From Trichosporon coremiiforme (Eukaryota > Basidiomycota > Tremellomycetes > Trichosporonales > Trichosporonaceae), in the NCBI GenBank assembly GCA_039545355.1, contig BCJJ01000005.1, positions 1,653,034 through 1,717,033 of the forward strand: a DNA stretch of 64,000 nt. The letters are read 5' to 3'. Shown piece after piece: positions 34,901 to 45,187 of the stretch (positions are counted from its first letter, which is position 1; every line of letters begins with the position of its first letter). The position numbers and the translations under genes are program-made. The notes under the pieces were generated by a model that saw only the letters and a program-made list of their open reading frames with translations, was not told the DNA's origin and did no database searches.

Positions 34901-37900
34901 AGGTGTCCGTGGACGGCACGGAGCTCAGTTCGGAGTGCATTGCGCTGAAGGCGACCCCGAGCAATAGCCTGAAGTGTGGTGATGGCCGAACTGACCTCGG
35001 GCCTGGTAATGGCGACGCGATCCTGCTTGATGCTCTGTCGGACGAGGCGGCCGCGGCAGGTAGCCTGCAGACCTCCCATCATATGAGAGACCCCCTGAAG
35101 CTCCTTTGCACGAGCCGCGGCACGCATGCGGACAAGTCGGCCGCGGGCCAGAGCCTGAATGCCGACAATAGGCTGCTCGACGCCACGGACGCTGGCGATG
35201 TACTGGTTCCAGCCCTTGCGAACGAGGTTGCCGCGGGCCAGAGCCTGCAGGTGGGTAGCCCATTTCTGGAGCTTGTCGTGGCTCTTGCGCTCAGACTTGA
35301 TGGCCTGGCGAGAAACATTGCCGCGAACCTGGGCCTGGAGCTTGGCGATAATGGGAGCCGCCAGCTTCAGCTGAGCCTTCACGCGCGCCTTGCGTTGGCG
35401 GGCAAGCGCGCCGCGGAGGTGGTTCTGCAAGGCAAGAACTGAGTCCTCACACTCGAGGAGTTCTCGGTCACGGCGCTCATCTTCGGTTTCTTCCTCTTCT
35501 TCAGGCTCCCAGGCAGCCTCCTGAGCTAGACTCTGCCCAGCCTGTTGAAAATTTGGCATCGCAACGCCCTGGATGCCCTTCTGAGTAGCAGCGAGCTGCT
35601 CATCTGTACGTTAGCCACATTCGGAATAGGCGATACTCACCTGTGAACTCGAACTGTCCGACGAGGTTGTTCATGCGCTCGGCACGTCCGAGACGAGCGA
35701 GGAGATGGGACAGAACGTGAATACAGAAGATCACCTTGGGAATGTTCTTCGCGTTGTACAGGTCGGTTAACTCGAAGATGAAGGTCTCGGGCATGCCGAC
35801 GCTGCGGATGAAGACGAGGAAGTAGTTGATGTTGTCGGTCTGACGGAAGCGATGTTTGGCCTCGGTCCAGATCTTCTTGACAACCTCCTCTCCTTGGAAG
35901 ACACGGGCGAGCTTGGCAAGAATGACACCGTCGCGGAGACCTTCCTCCATCTCAGTAACACCGACATCGAGCTCTTCGTCGAGGCAGCCCTCAATCCACT
36001 GCTGGGCCTCACCGACGTGACAGAGGTACTCGTAGGCTGCAATCGCGTGGCGCTGTTTGTCCATCCAGTTATTGCCAGCGAGGCGCTTGGAAGGCAAGGG
36101 AGCGGGAGCCAACTCAGCCGAGGAAGCAGACAGAGGGAGACGAGACGATAGGCGCAGACGGTTGGACATGCCGCTGACACCTTGACCACTCTTCACGTTC
36201 GGGCCGCGAGCAGGAGTCGAGCCAAGGGCACTCATCAGGTTCTTCATCTCGGCACCCGCCACCTCTGTGCGCCGAGTGGGAATCGTGCCGACGAGGTCGC
36301 GGCGGAGCTTCTTCACTGGCGTATTTGAGAGCGCCTTGCTAGGCGAGTTGACAGTGGTCGACGGCGAGAGAGGCGACATCGGCCGGCTGGACGGCGTAGG
36401 CGTGGGAGGCTGGTCGACGCTGTTGTTGAGGGACGCAGGGGGCGTGTTCTCCTCCTTGGACGGTGACATGGTGGTCGCCATTGACACTTTACGACTTCTG
36501 GGACCAGAAGCCTTGTGAGTGGCACTAGCACGTCGCGAAGCGTCCCCATCCCAGCCTTGGTCGCCCGACACAATACGAGGCAAGTGCTTGCCAAGGTGAC
36601 GACGGTCACTAGACATCGAAGGAATACGAGAACGGGGGGACGGCGCAGAGGCAGCTCCGTTCTTATCGGGACTTCCAAAGCGGGATGCTAACGACGACAC
36701 GTTGTTGGTCGACACAGAGCCGGCTTTGGGAGGTCCGGTCGGTGCGCGGTACTCAAGACCAGCGAACTTCTTGGAAGGGCTGGGGCTGTCTTGAGGAGCC
36801 TCAGATTTAAGAGACTGGGGGATCACAGACTTGAGCGGAGCGTCGTTCTTGCCGAAGGGCGAGTTGAAGGGCGACGGCTTGTAGGGCGTTTGTTTGGTCG
36901 GAGTGCCGTTCTGGACCTGCCTCTGCATGTGTCGCTCGGGCGTCGCAGTTGCGCTGGTGCCCGCCAAAGGCGAGCGGGGCTCAGGGGTGACAGCGTCCCG
37001 GGTGGGCGTCTTCGGTCGCAGAATCTTCGTGTAAGCCTCCTTGGTGGGCGATTTGGGACGGAGAGGCGATTTGGTAGGCGGAGTCTCGCGACCGGGGCTC
37101 TTGGGCAGAAGAATGGACTTGCGGGGGCTTCCGGGATCAAGCGAAAGATCCGAAAGTTTGGCCTCCAGAGCACCCGGCCGGACTGGGCTGGAGTGCCTGT
37201 AGTCGCTGAGACCCGACTGACCAGGGCTGGGCGACCGGGGAGGCTGAGGGAGCGCTCGAGGAGGGGTCAGCTCCACGCTGTTGGTGTTGCTCTTGACCTT
37301 GCGCAGCGACGGAGCCTCGAACTTCCCGTTGACAGCAGCCGGTGACGACATGTCCGTCTTGCTCGGCGGGGTAGAGCGAAGGCGCTGCTGAGCGTAGGGC
37401 GACTCGGGGATGTCACGGGGGTCGTTGACCAGCGAAACTGGACGGAGCCTGCGGATCGAAGGGATCTCAGGGTGTTCCGGAGAACTCTTCGACTCACCAA
37501 ACATGGAGTTTGGCCGCAGGCGACGAATGGAAGGAGCCTCAACGGGTTCCGGGGAACGTCGCGAGTCGCCGAACATCGAGGCGGGACGCAACTTGCGCAG
37601 AGGCGGCGCCTCCTTCGGCTCAGCGATGTCCTGGATGTCACCGTTTCCAGAGATCGGACGCAGCCTTCGAGGCGAAGGAGCCTCAACATGCTCAATCGTG
37701 GCCATGACCGGCTGCGGCCGGGGCTTCTTGGGCTCTTCCTCCTCCTTGGTGACGGGACGAAGCTTCGGGAGCTCCTCTCGAGCGTTGCTCTCCTTGGACT
37801 CAGGAAAGACAGATACGGGTCGAAGACGGCGCAGCGTTCCAGCCGCCTCTGTGTCGGCGGGCTTCAAGACGGAATTCTTAGGCTCCTTCGTCACTGGTCG

Positions 37901-39325
37901 CAGCTGGGGGAGAGGCTCAGCCTGGGAACTGTGCTTCGGTTCCTTTGCAGTAGCCTTCAGCGGGGGAAGAGGCTCCGCTTTGGAGCTCTCCTTGGCGTCC
38001 TTCGTGACTGGTCGAAGCCGAGGGAGAGGCTCCGCTTGAGAGGTCTGTTTCGGTTCATTGTCGAGGGCAGTCGAGACGGGTCGCAGCTTGGGCAAGGTCA
38101 ACGCCACGTCAGCGCTAGAAGAGTGCTCCTTGGGCCCCTTCGATACCCGCTGCAGCTGGGATAGAGGTTCCGCTTCCGACTTGGGAGGAGTCGAAATCTC
38201 GATGGAATGGCTCTTAGGCAACGGCGATGGAGCGTAGTTCTTCTCCACCGATACAGTGCGCGACTTGGGCTCCTGGGGGTTCGTCGGGGGCGGCGGTAAG
38301 GACCTGTCGAACAGGCTGTTTTTGGTAGGAAGTGCCTTGATGATGGTTGGCTCGGGTGGGGGAGGAAGTGCCTGCGGAATGACATGGGTGATGGAGATCT
38401 TCTCTAAGGTCGGGATGTTGGCGGGAGGTGCAAAGACGGGGAGCGGGTCAAGCTCCACCTTGAACTCGTCAACGGCGAGACCAGCCTTCTTGCGCTCCTC
38501 GAGGCGACGGAGAGCGTTGGCACGAGCCGCAGCCAGGGTGTCCTCGGGGTTGTGCGACGAAGGTGTGCGAGGCACCGCGGCGGGAGAGAAGTCGGCGACG
38601 GACTGCGGCCGCGGGCGTTGCTGAGGAGCAGGCACCGGAGAAGCAGCGGCTGCGGCCTTGTTCGGGGTCGCGACAGCCTTAGACTTCTCTGGTGTCGGAG
38701 CGGCCGGAGACTGCTCCTGAACCGCGGTCAGAGCAGGTCTCTGCGACGAAGCCTTGTGAGACTGATGAGCTGGCGGAGCTGGTGTGGTGGGCGCCTCGGC
38801 CGGGGGGTCGTCACGCTCGGTCTCAGGAGCGGCCGGAGCAGCTGGAGACTTGGCAGCCCGCACCGAGCCAGAGCGCCCAAGCGGTGACGGCTCAGCCTCC
38901 TGAATCCTCGTCTCCCAGCGGGACGTCAGGCCGTTCAGCGTTCCGCCCCTACGCGGTGCCGGGCTGGGGGCCGCTTGCTGTTTCTCCGGAGCAGGCTCAG
39001 CAAAGGCTCCAGCGCGTGACGAGATCATCATGCTGCGCGGCCGCGCCTTGCTAGGGGTGCGTTCTAATGTTGACTGGGTTCCGTCCTCATTGGCGGCCTC
39101 CATCTTGGCCTCCCATCGCCCGCGGGCCAGGTCAACAGATTTGTTGGCACGAGAGTGAGTGCCGAACATGGCGCCGGAACCGGAGCGACGAAGACCACCG
39201 GTGTTGTCCTTGTGAGGGAAGAGGTCGGAGGGAGTCGATGAGTGGGACTCCTTTCTGAGTAGGCGAGTAGAGTACGAGTAAATGGAGGACGCAGAGTCGC
39301 TCGTGTTCGGAGCGTCTTGGCCCAT
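31918..39325 (-). CDS. IQG1: IQGAP-family cytokinesis scaffold (Rng2/Iqg1-like), giant
   Basis: Exons complement(31918..35603, 35641..39325) encode 2456 residues; the 37-nt intron (GTGAGT to TACAG) joins GQFEFT to DEQLAATQ. IQGAPs bind actin, calmodulin/myosin light chains and Rho-family GTPases and organise the contractile ring. Domain order: a disordered Pro/Ser/Lys-rich N terminus to about 1080 with 11 LRPVS/T-like repeats (about 410-675); a calponin-homology domain at about 1083-1208 (WIEGCLDEELDVGVTEMEEG, DGVILAKLARVF); 13 IQ-type motifs at about 1285-1660 (for example IQALARGRLVRM); a Ras-GAP-related domain at about 1780-2100 (FHPPGGGDPFSNIHLDR, TRFAITSVTTQFIRP, PYALRLMAREALFALR); and a RasGAP C-terminal domain to the end. 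In most IQGAPs the CH domain is near the N terminus, so the 1.1-kilo-residue extension is unusual. The start shares a 542-bp region with SPB1. Confidence 0.95.
37290..38105 (-). repeat. Coding repeat: LRPVS/T units in the IQGAP N terminus
   Basis: About eleven degenerate copies of a core x-L-x-x-LRPVS/T-K, spaced 15-30 residues, for example PLPRLRPVTK, PLPQLRPVTK, TLRRLRPVS, PLRKLRPAS and SIRRLRPVS. The last copy (SLRKVKSNT) is decayed. Confidence 0.8.
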
Positions 39326-39867
39326 GAGAAAACAGGGTCAGCGAAAGGAAAGCCGAGTGGCGTTGGTGATTAGCGTGTCGGAAGGGTTGTCGAACTAGGT
39401 TGTCGGGGTAAGCGTGACTAGTCGAACGGGAACATGGATACGCAGTGTGTGCTCTCGATGACTGATGGGAGAGAGAAATACCAACGGCGGTCGAGGGGGT
39501 TGTTGGGAAAGCGTCTGGCGATGTGAACAAGTAATGTCCGAGTCCTGAGCTGAGCTTATCCGTGTGTGTTTGTTTTGATGGTCCTTGTTTGTCTCTGGAC
39601 CTTGCCAATGTAGTGGCGCGGGATCAAACTTGAGGGGCAAGCCATGTCCCCCTAAAAGAAGGCGCGTACGTCACGGTCAGAACCCTGGCCCTTGTTTACA
39701 ATCACGGACATGGGCACGTGGTGTCCGTTGGCCACCCTTCGCAGCACATGCAGCACGTGACTCGTTCGTTTTCCTCCACTCACGCTCAGAATTTCCAGAC
39801 GGCGTCCTATGGTGACAACGTTCGAGCGACACCTCTCAAGTGACCATCACAGTCACATCCCGCAACA
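39326..39867. promoter_or_regulatory. Divergent promoter IQGAP / SPB1
   Basis: 542 bp between opposed start codons, with CACGTG boxes at 39715-39720 and 39754-39759, 114-153 bp upstream of SPB1. The latter reads GCACGTGAC. No TATA box. Confidence 0.55.
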
Positions 39868-42695
39868 ATGGGAAAACACGACAAGAAGTCCGGAAAGGGA
39901 CGTCTTGACAAGTTCTACAGACTTGCCAAGGAGCAGGGCTACCGAGCCCGTTCAGCTTTGTGGGTTTCGTTCTTGTTACAGGTAACTGACTGTCCAGCAA
40001 GCTCATCCATCTGAACCGAAAATACGACCTTCTCTCGAACGCGAAATGCTGTATCGACTTGTGTGCTGCCCCCGGAGGTTGGCTCCAGGTCGCTGAGAAG
40101 TACATGCCGAAGGGCAGTCTCATCATCGGTGTCGACCTGATGCCTATCAAGCCCCTGCCGCATGTCATCGCGTTCCAGGCCGATATCACGACCCCGAAGT
40201 GTCGCAATGAGCTGCGCCAGCACATGCACGACTGGAAGGCGGACCTGGTGTTGCACGACGGTGCTCCCAACGTCGGTGCCGCATGGGTGCAGGACGCGTT
40301 CTCGCAGAACGAGCTTGTGCTTCAGTCACTTCGTCTCGCCACCGAGTTCCTCGTCAAGGGCGGCAACTTTGTCACCAAGGTGTTCCGATCGCAGGACTAC
40401 AACTCGCTCATGTGGGTCTTCAACCAGCTCTTCCGTCACGTCGAGGCTACCAAGCCGCCCTCGTCGCGTAACGTTTCCGCGGAGATCTTCGTCGTCTGCC
40501 GGGACTTCATCGCCCCGAAGCATATCGACCCCAAGTTCCTCGACCCGAAGCACGTCTTCAAGGACCTGCAGTCGTCGCTCCCCGCATCGATTACGGAGGT
40601 ACCCACCGAGGAGGCTTCGACTTCCGCCACCATGGCCTCGACCGCCAAGGCTGCCAACGCCGCTGCCCGCCTCGCTGCTACGAACAACCACGCGCACGCC
40701 AACGTCTATGCTCCCGAGAAGAAGCGCCGTCAGCGTGAGGGTTACGCCGATGGAGACTACACGCTGTTCCACAAGGCGAGCGCGTCCGACTTTGTGCGCG
40801 GTGACCCCGTCGCGATTCTGGGTACGATGAACAAGATCGCCTTCGAGACGGAAGAGGAGAAGGAGTGGCTGAAGTCGCGGCACACGACGTCGGACATTAT
40901 CGCCAACTTTGAGGACCTGAAGGTGCTCGGCAAGGGTGATTTCAAGGCCCTGATGAAGTGGCGACTTGCGATCCGTCTCGAGATCGGGCTCGACGTCAAG
41001 GCGAGCAAGACGGACGAGGCGACCGAGGATGTCGAGGTCGAGGAGATGGATGAGGAGCAGCAGATCTCGGATGAGCTGAAGCGTCTGCACGAGGAGAAGC
41101 GTGCGAAGCAGAAGCGCGAGAAGAAGCGCAAGAACGAGATCAAGACCAAGACAATCCAGAAGCTGCAGCTCGGCATGACGGCCCCAACGGACCTGGACAT
41201 GGACGACCGCGAGCTGGCGGGTGAGGAGATGTTCGACCTTGGCGAGGGCGAGCGCGAGAATCGCACGGGACGCTCGATCGAGGACGCCGTGCGGGACGCA
41301 GACGGCATGTCCGAGTCGGAGGAGTCTGAGGCCGAGGAAGAGCAGGATGACGACGAGATCCTCTCGTCTGACGAGGAGAGGGAGCGCCGCACCGCCGCGC
41401 TCGAGGGCACGCTTGACGATCTGTACGACAACTACAAGGAGCGCAAGAGCGAGCAGGACGCCAAGTGGAAGGTGAAGCAGCAGCGCCTCAAGGACCGGAA
41501 CTACGACGCGTGGCACGGCATCCAGGAGGGAAGCGACTCGGAGGACGACGGCGTCGACAAGGGCTACCGTAGCGGGATGGTGCGCGTGCCGCGGCGCGGC
41601 GACGCCGATGAGGAGGAGGAGGAGTCCGAGGGCGAGGGAGGCTGGGACGTCGTCGCGAACCAGAAGGCGCAGGACTATGACTCGGATTCGGACTCTGATT
41701 CCGACGCCGAGGACGCCGACGCGCCTAAGAAGAAGAAGGCAAAGGTCACCATCCGTGATCCCCGCCCCGTCGCCCAGCCCCAGAAGAAACTCCTCACGAG
41801 CCTCTCAAGGGATGACTCGCGCGACAAGATGTCTCGCCAGGCTCAGGTCTGGTTCGACCAGTCCGTGTTCAAGGACATGGGCGACCTGACTGCGCTCGAC
41901 GGCGACGATGAGGACGAGGAGGACGAGGAGATGGACGAGGACGACGTTTTGGACGATGACAGCGTCGACAGCGAGGGCGATGTCGACATGGGCTCTGACG
42001 AGTCTACGCTCGAGGCGCCGGAAGACGACGACGACTTCGAGATTGTGCCGCAGGAGGTCGACGAGGATCCCGAGTGGGACGTCGACGACGAGGACCAGGA
42101 CGAGGTTCTCCAGCGCCAGATCAAGGACAAGGGTATCCTGACCGCCGAGGCGCAGACGCTGGCGAACCGTCTCGTGAACCGCGAGGTGACGGCGAGCCAG
42201 CTGATCGACGAGGGCTTCAACAAGCTCAGCACGCACAACAAGGACGGGCTGCCGTCGTGGTTCCTTGACGACGAGAGCAAGCACTACCGCCCCAACATCC
42301 CGATCACGAAGGAGGCCGTGCAAGCCTTGCGCGACAGGCAGAGGGCACTCGACGCCCGCCCGATCAAGAAGATCGCCGAGGCGAAGGGCCGCAAGAAGAT
42401 GAAGGCGGCCGCGCGCCTCGAGCGCGCCAAGAAGAAGGCCGCAGGCGTCATGGAGACAGAGGACCTGAACGACGGCGAGAAGGCGCGCCAGGTGTCGCGC
42501 CTGCTGCGCCGCGCCGCCGCTGGGGAGAAGAGACAGGAGCGCAAGGTCGTCGTCGCCCGTGGCGTCAACAAGGGTGTCAAGGGACGACCCAAGGGCGTCA
42601 AGGGCAAGTACAAGATTGTCGACGCGCGCATGCGCAAGGAGGTCCGCGCCCAGAAGCGCATCGCCAAGCGCGACAAGGGGAAGAAGAGGAAGTAG
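39868..42695 (+). CDS. SPB1: 27S pre-rRNA 2'-O-methyltransferase Spb1
   Basis: Exons 39868-39959 and 39998-42695 encode 929 residues; the 38-nt intron (GTGGGT donor, CCAG acceptor) restores [14 protein letters not shown]. Spb1 is the nucleolar FtsJ-type methyltransferase that modifies the 25S A-loop (Gm2922 in yeast) and is needed for 60S assembly. The N-terminal domain has the SAM motif [13 protein letters not shown] and the full K-D-K-E tetrad: K32 (SAFKL), D118 (LHDGAP), K158 (FVTKVF) and E193 (SAEIF). A central DUF3381-like region and long Asp/Glu-rich tracts follow. The Spb1 C-terminal domain has [20 protein letters not shown], then [14 protein letters not shown] and a Lys/Arg-rich nucleolar tail ending KGKKRK. 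Convergent with ESA1, 183 bp between stops. Confidence 0.97.
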
Positions 42696-42878
42696 ATCAT
42701 TGTCGTCAAGACTTAGACTTGGGCTCGTTGCGCAACTACCAGTATTATATGTACTATCATGCATTTTCATGGCTTTTGGTTAACGACAAAGAGCCTCGGT
42801 GTACTTGCTACAACTACAGGATACGAGATGAGATGGGTGCAGAGAGAACGGGGAGAAGTGAGTCTAGAGTTTGGAAGC

Positions 42879-44558
42879 TTAGAAACCGAAGGACAGCTGC
42901 GAGCGCGTGAACACGGGCGGCTTCCACTTGAGGCACGTCGGGTCGATGGCGTTGCGCGTCTTGGCCTTCGTCTTCTGGTGCTGCTCGAGCACGGCGTCCG
43001 TGAGGTGGATGATGTGCTGACCCTTGTAGTACTTGATCATCTGCAGCGCCTGGCACGTGTGCATGATGTCTCCGTGCGTGATGGACGTGCGGTGGGCGAT
43101 CTCGTCGAGCGAGATCTCGTCTTCTGATTCGGTGAGGAGGTCGACAATCTTCTCCTGCCAGTACGCGCGGTACGAGAGGAGACCGAGGTCGGACAGCGGC
43201 TTCTCGGGCGAGCCCAGCTTGCCCTCCACCTTGGACAGCTCGTAGGAGAACTCAATCAGGACTTTACCGTAGCCCTTGCGCTGGTGCTGCGGCAGCGTCA
43301 GGATACACGCGACGTTATACCCCTCCGCACTCTCCTTCTCCTTCGAGAAATAACCGATCAGATGGTCGCCGTACTCGTCCTTGACCGTCATGCAGTAGTA
43401 CATGAATGGATCCACATCGTAGTAGAGCGTCTTGTGATCCAGGAAGCACTTGCTCAGCAGACACAGGTTCCGGCACCACGTCCGCTGCCGCCGTCCGTCA
43501 ATCTCAAAGAACGAAATGTTGTCCTTCCGATAGATCTCGTTGCCCGGCGGGTGTTGCAGCGTGCACTTCGTTCGGTGCCGTGTGAGCTGCGTCAGGCTCG
43601 GGTAGTACAGCAGGCAGAACTCGCAGATGTACAGCTTCGGCAGGTACGCGTACTCGGCCGGGTACGGCGAGAAGTACCACGACTCAACCTCCGACTTGCC
43701 GATCTGCAGCTTGTTCAGGTTTTTGACACGAGAAATCTCGCTGTGACTCTGCGTCATCGAACCTGATGTTCGCAGCTTCTCGATCTCGTCCTTCTTACTG
43801 AACACGGCCGGTCCAGCACGAGGGTCACTCGGCTTCATGTCCTCGACCTCGTTGTCGCCGTCGGCCGATGACATGGACACGTCGCCCTCCGCGTCCGTGT
43901 CCTCCTCGCCGTCGGCATCGTCCGTGTCGTCTGTCTCATCTCCGGTCGTGGCTCCAGATCCTTTGCCGGCCTTGCTCTTGCTCGCCTTGCCCTTGCTAGG
44001 GACCTTGCCGACCTGAGATGCAGCCTTCGTAGCGGCCTTCTTCAGCAGACTCTTGGGAGCTCCGCCCTTCGACGGTCGTGACGGGGAAGCAGCGCCCGAC
44101 GCTTTTGGAGTCGCCTTTCCAGTCTTTTTCTTGTTCGACTCCTCCTTGGGCTGCGGCCACTCGAGCTCCTTGTCGGTAAGCAGGCGGCTGCCACCGACCC
44201 ACTCGTCGAGACGCTTGTTGAACTCGACGTAGTGCACGTAGTACTCGACATCGTCACGGGGGTCCGGCTTCGGGTCGTTCGGTCCGGGTTTGGGGGCGAA
44301 CGCTGAGACAGGTTTCGGTCTCGTAGACAAGATCTCGGCTTTTCGGTGCTCCTCCTGTCCATTACCCAGGGGCTTCGCGACAAAGATCTTCACTCCCGGA
44401 ACCACATCCTGAACAAGGTTAGTTACCAGTCTACCAGTCGGTAATCAACGGCAACACAGGTTACTCACAGACAGAGTGTAGGTGCCCGGCGCGGCAACCT
44501 TGGGTGGAGGCGGTTCTGACCCGGCCCTTCCGGCCTTGGAAGAGGGTGTTCCAGCCAT
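42879..44558 (-). CDS. ESA1: MYST histone acetyltransferase Esa1 (NuA4 catalytic subunit)
   Basis: Exons complement(42879..44408, 44469..44558) encode 539 residues; the first exon gives 30 residues and the 60-nt intron joins TYTLS to DVVPGVK. Esa1 acetylates nucleosomal H4 and H2A in NuA4. Domains: a tudor-knot/chromo-barrel at about 45-115 (YYVHYVEFNKRLDEWV); a Lys/Ala-rich and acidic linker; the MYST zinc finger LYICEFCLLYYPSLTQLTRH with its C2HC ligands; and the HAT core with QHQRKGYGKVLIEFSYELSK for acetyl-CoA. The catalytic Cys is C398 in ACILTLPQ and the catalytic Glu is E432 in GSPEKPLSDLG, 34 residues apart as in yeast Esa1. The C-terminal winged-helix part includes IAHRTSITHGDIMHTCQAL. 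It is divergent from RGP1, with 629 bp between. Confidence 0.97.
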
Positions 44559-45187
44559 ATTTCTGGGGCGAGCTAACGTTACTCGAGCCGGCGGTAAAGG
44601 TTAGGAGGCTGTCGATCGGTGGACGTCGGCGGTGGAGGTCGATCGCAAGTGGAGGTCAGGACGAATCGCACAGGCGGGACCAAATGAGTGGTGCTTGGTT
44701 AGACAACCAGTCGCCACCGCGCTTATCGCAGCTTGTGGTGCACGGTCCGGGTCAAAACAAACGGTGGCGGACTGAGTGTCGAGATAGGAACGAATGCGCG
44801 CGGTCGCCGGTGTGGATTGGGACGGCGGAAGGGCGATACACGAGGATGAAAAAGCAGGTGGACAACGAAGGAAACCGATGAAAAATCTGCGGGGCAGGAG
44901 CCCAGTAAGAGGGATTGTTTGTGAGCGGGAGCATATGGGCTGCAGGGGAAGCATTTCCGGCAGGCGGCAGCGGGGTCTCCACAGTCATGAGACACGAGGA
45001 GGAGGAACACGACCGCCGACCGCCGGGTCCTGACCCTCGCCTGTCGCCTTACGTTGCCATCGTCCTCTGCTCGTCACGACCATCTCACCTCTCCCTCCTT
45101 TCCTCATACCACCCGTCTTGTGCATACCACACCCTCCTCCGTCAGATACTCCGGCTGCATTTGCCTGGAGGCTCTGTCCCAGCCATC
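44559..45187. promoter_or_regulatory. Divergent promoter ESA1 / RGP1
   Basis: 629 bp between opposed start codons. The final 150 bp before RGP1 are pyrimidine-rich. No CACGTG or clear TATA box was found, unlike the other divergent promoters of this block. Confidence 0.5.

Noticed and set aside
40326..42770. Long open frames antisense to SPB1
   Set aside because: They are antisense to the acidic and basic tracts of Spb1 and show only low-complexity Leu/Val/Ser runs.
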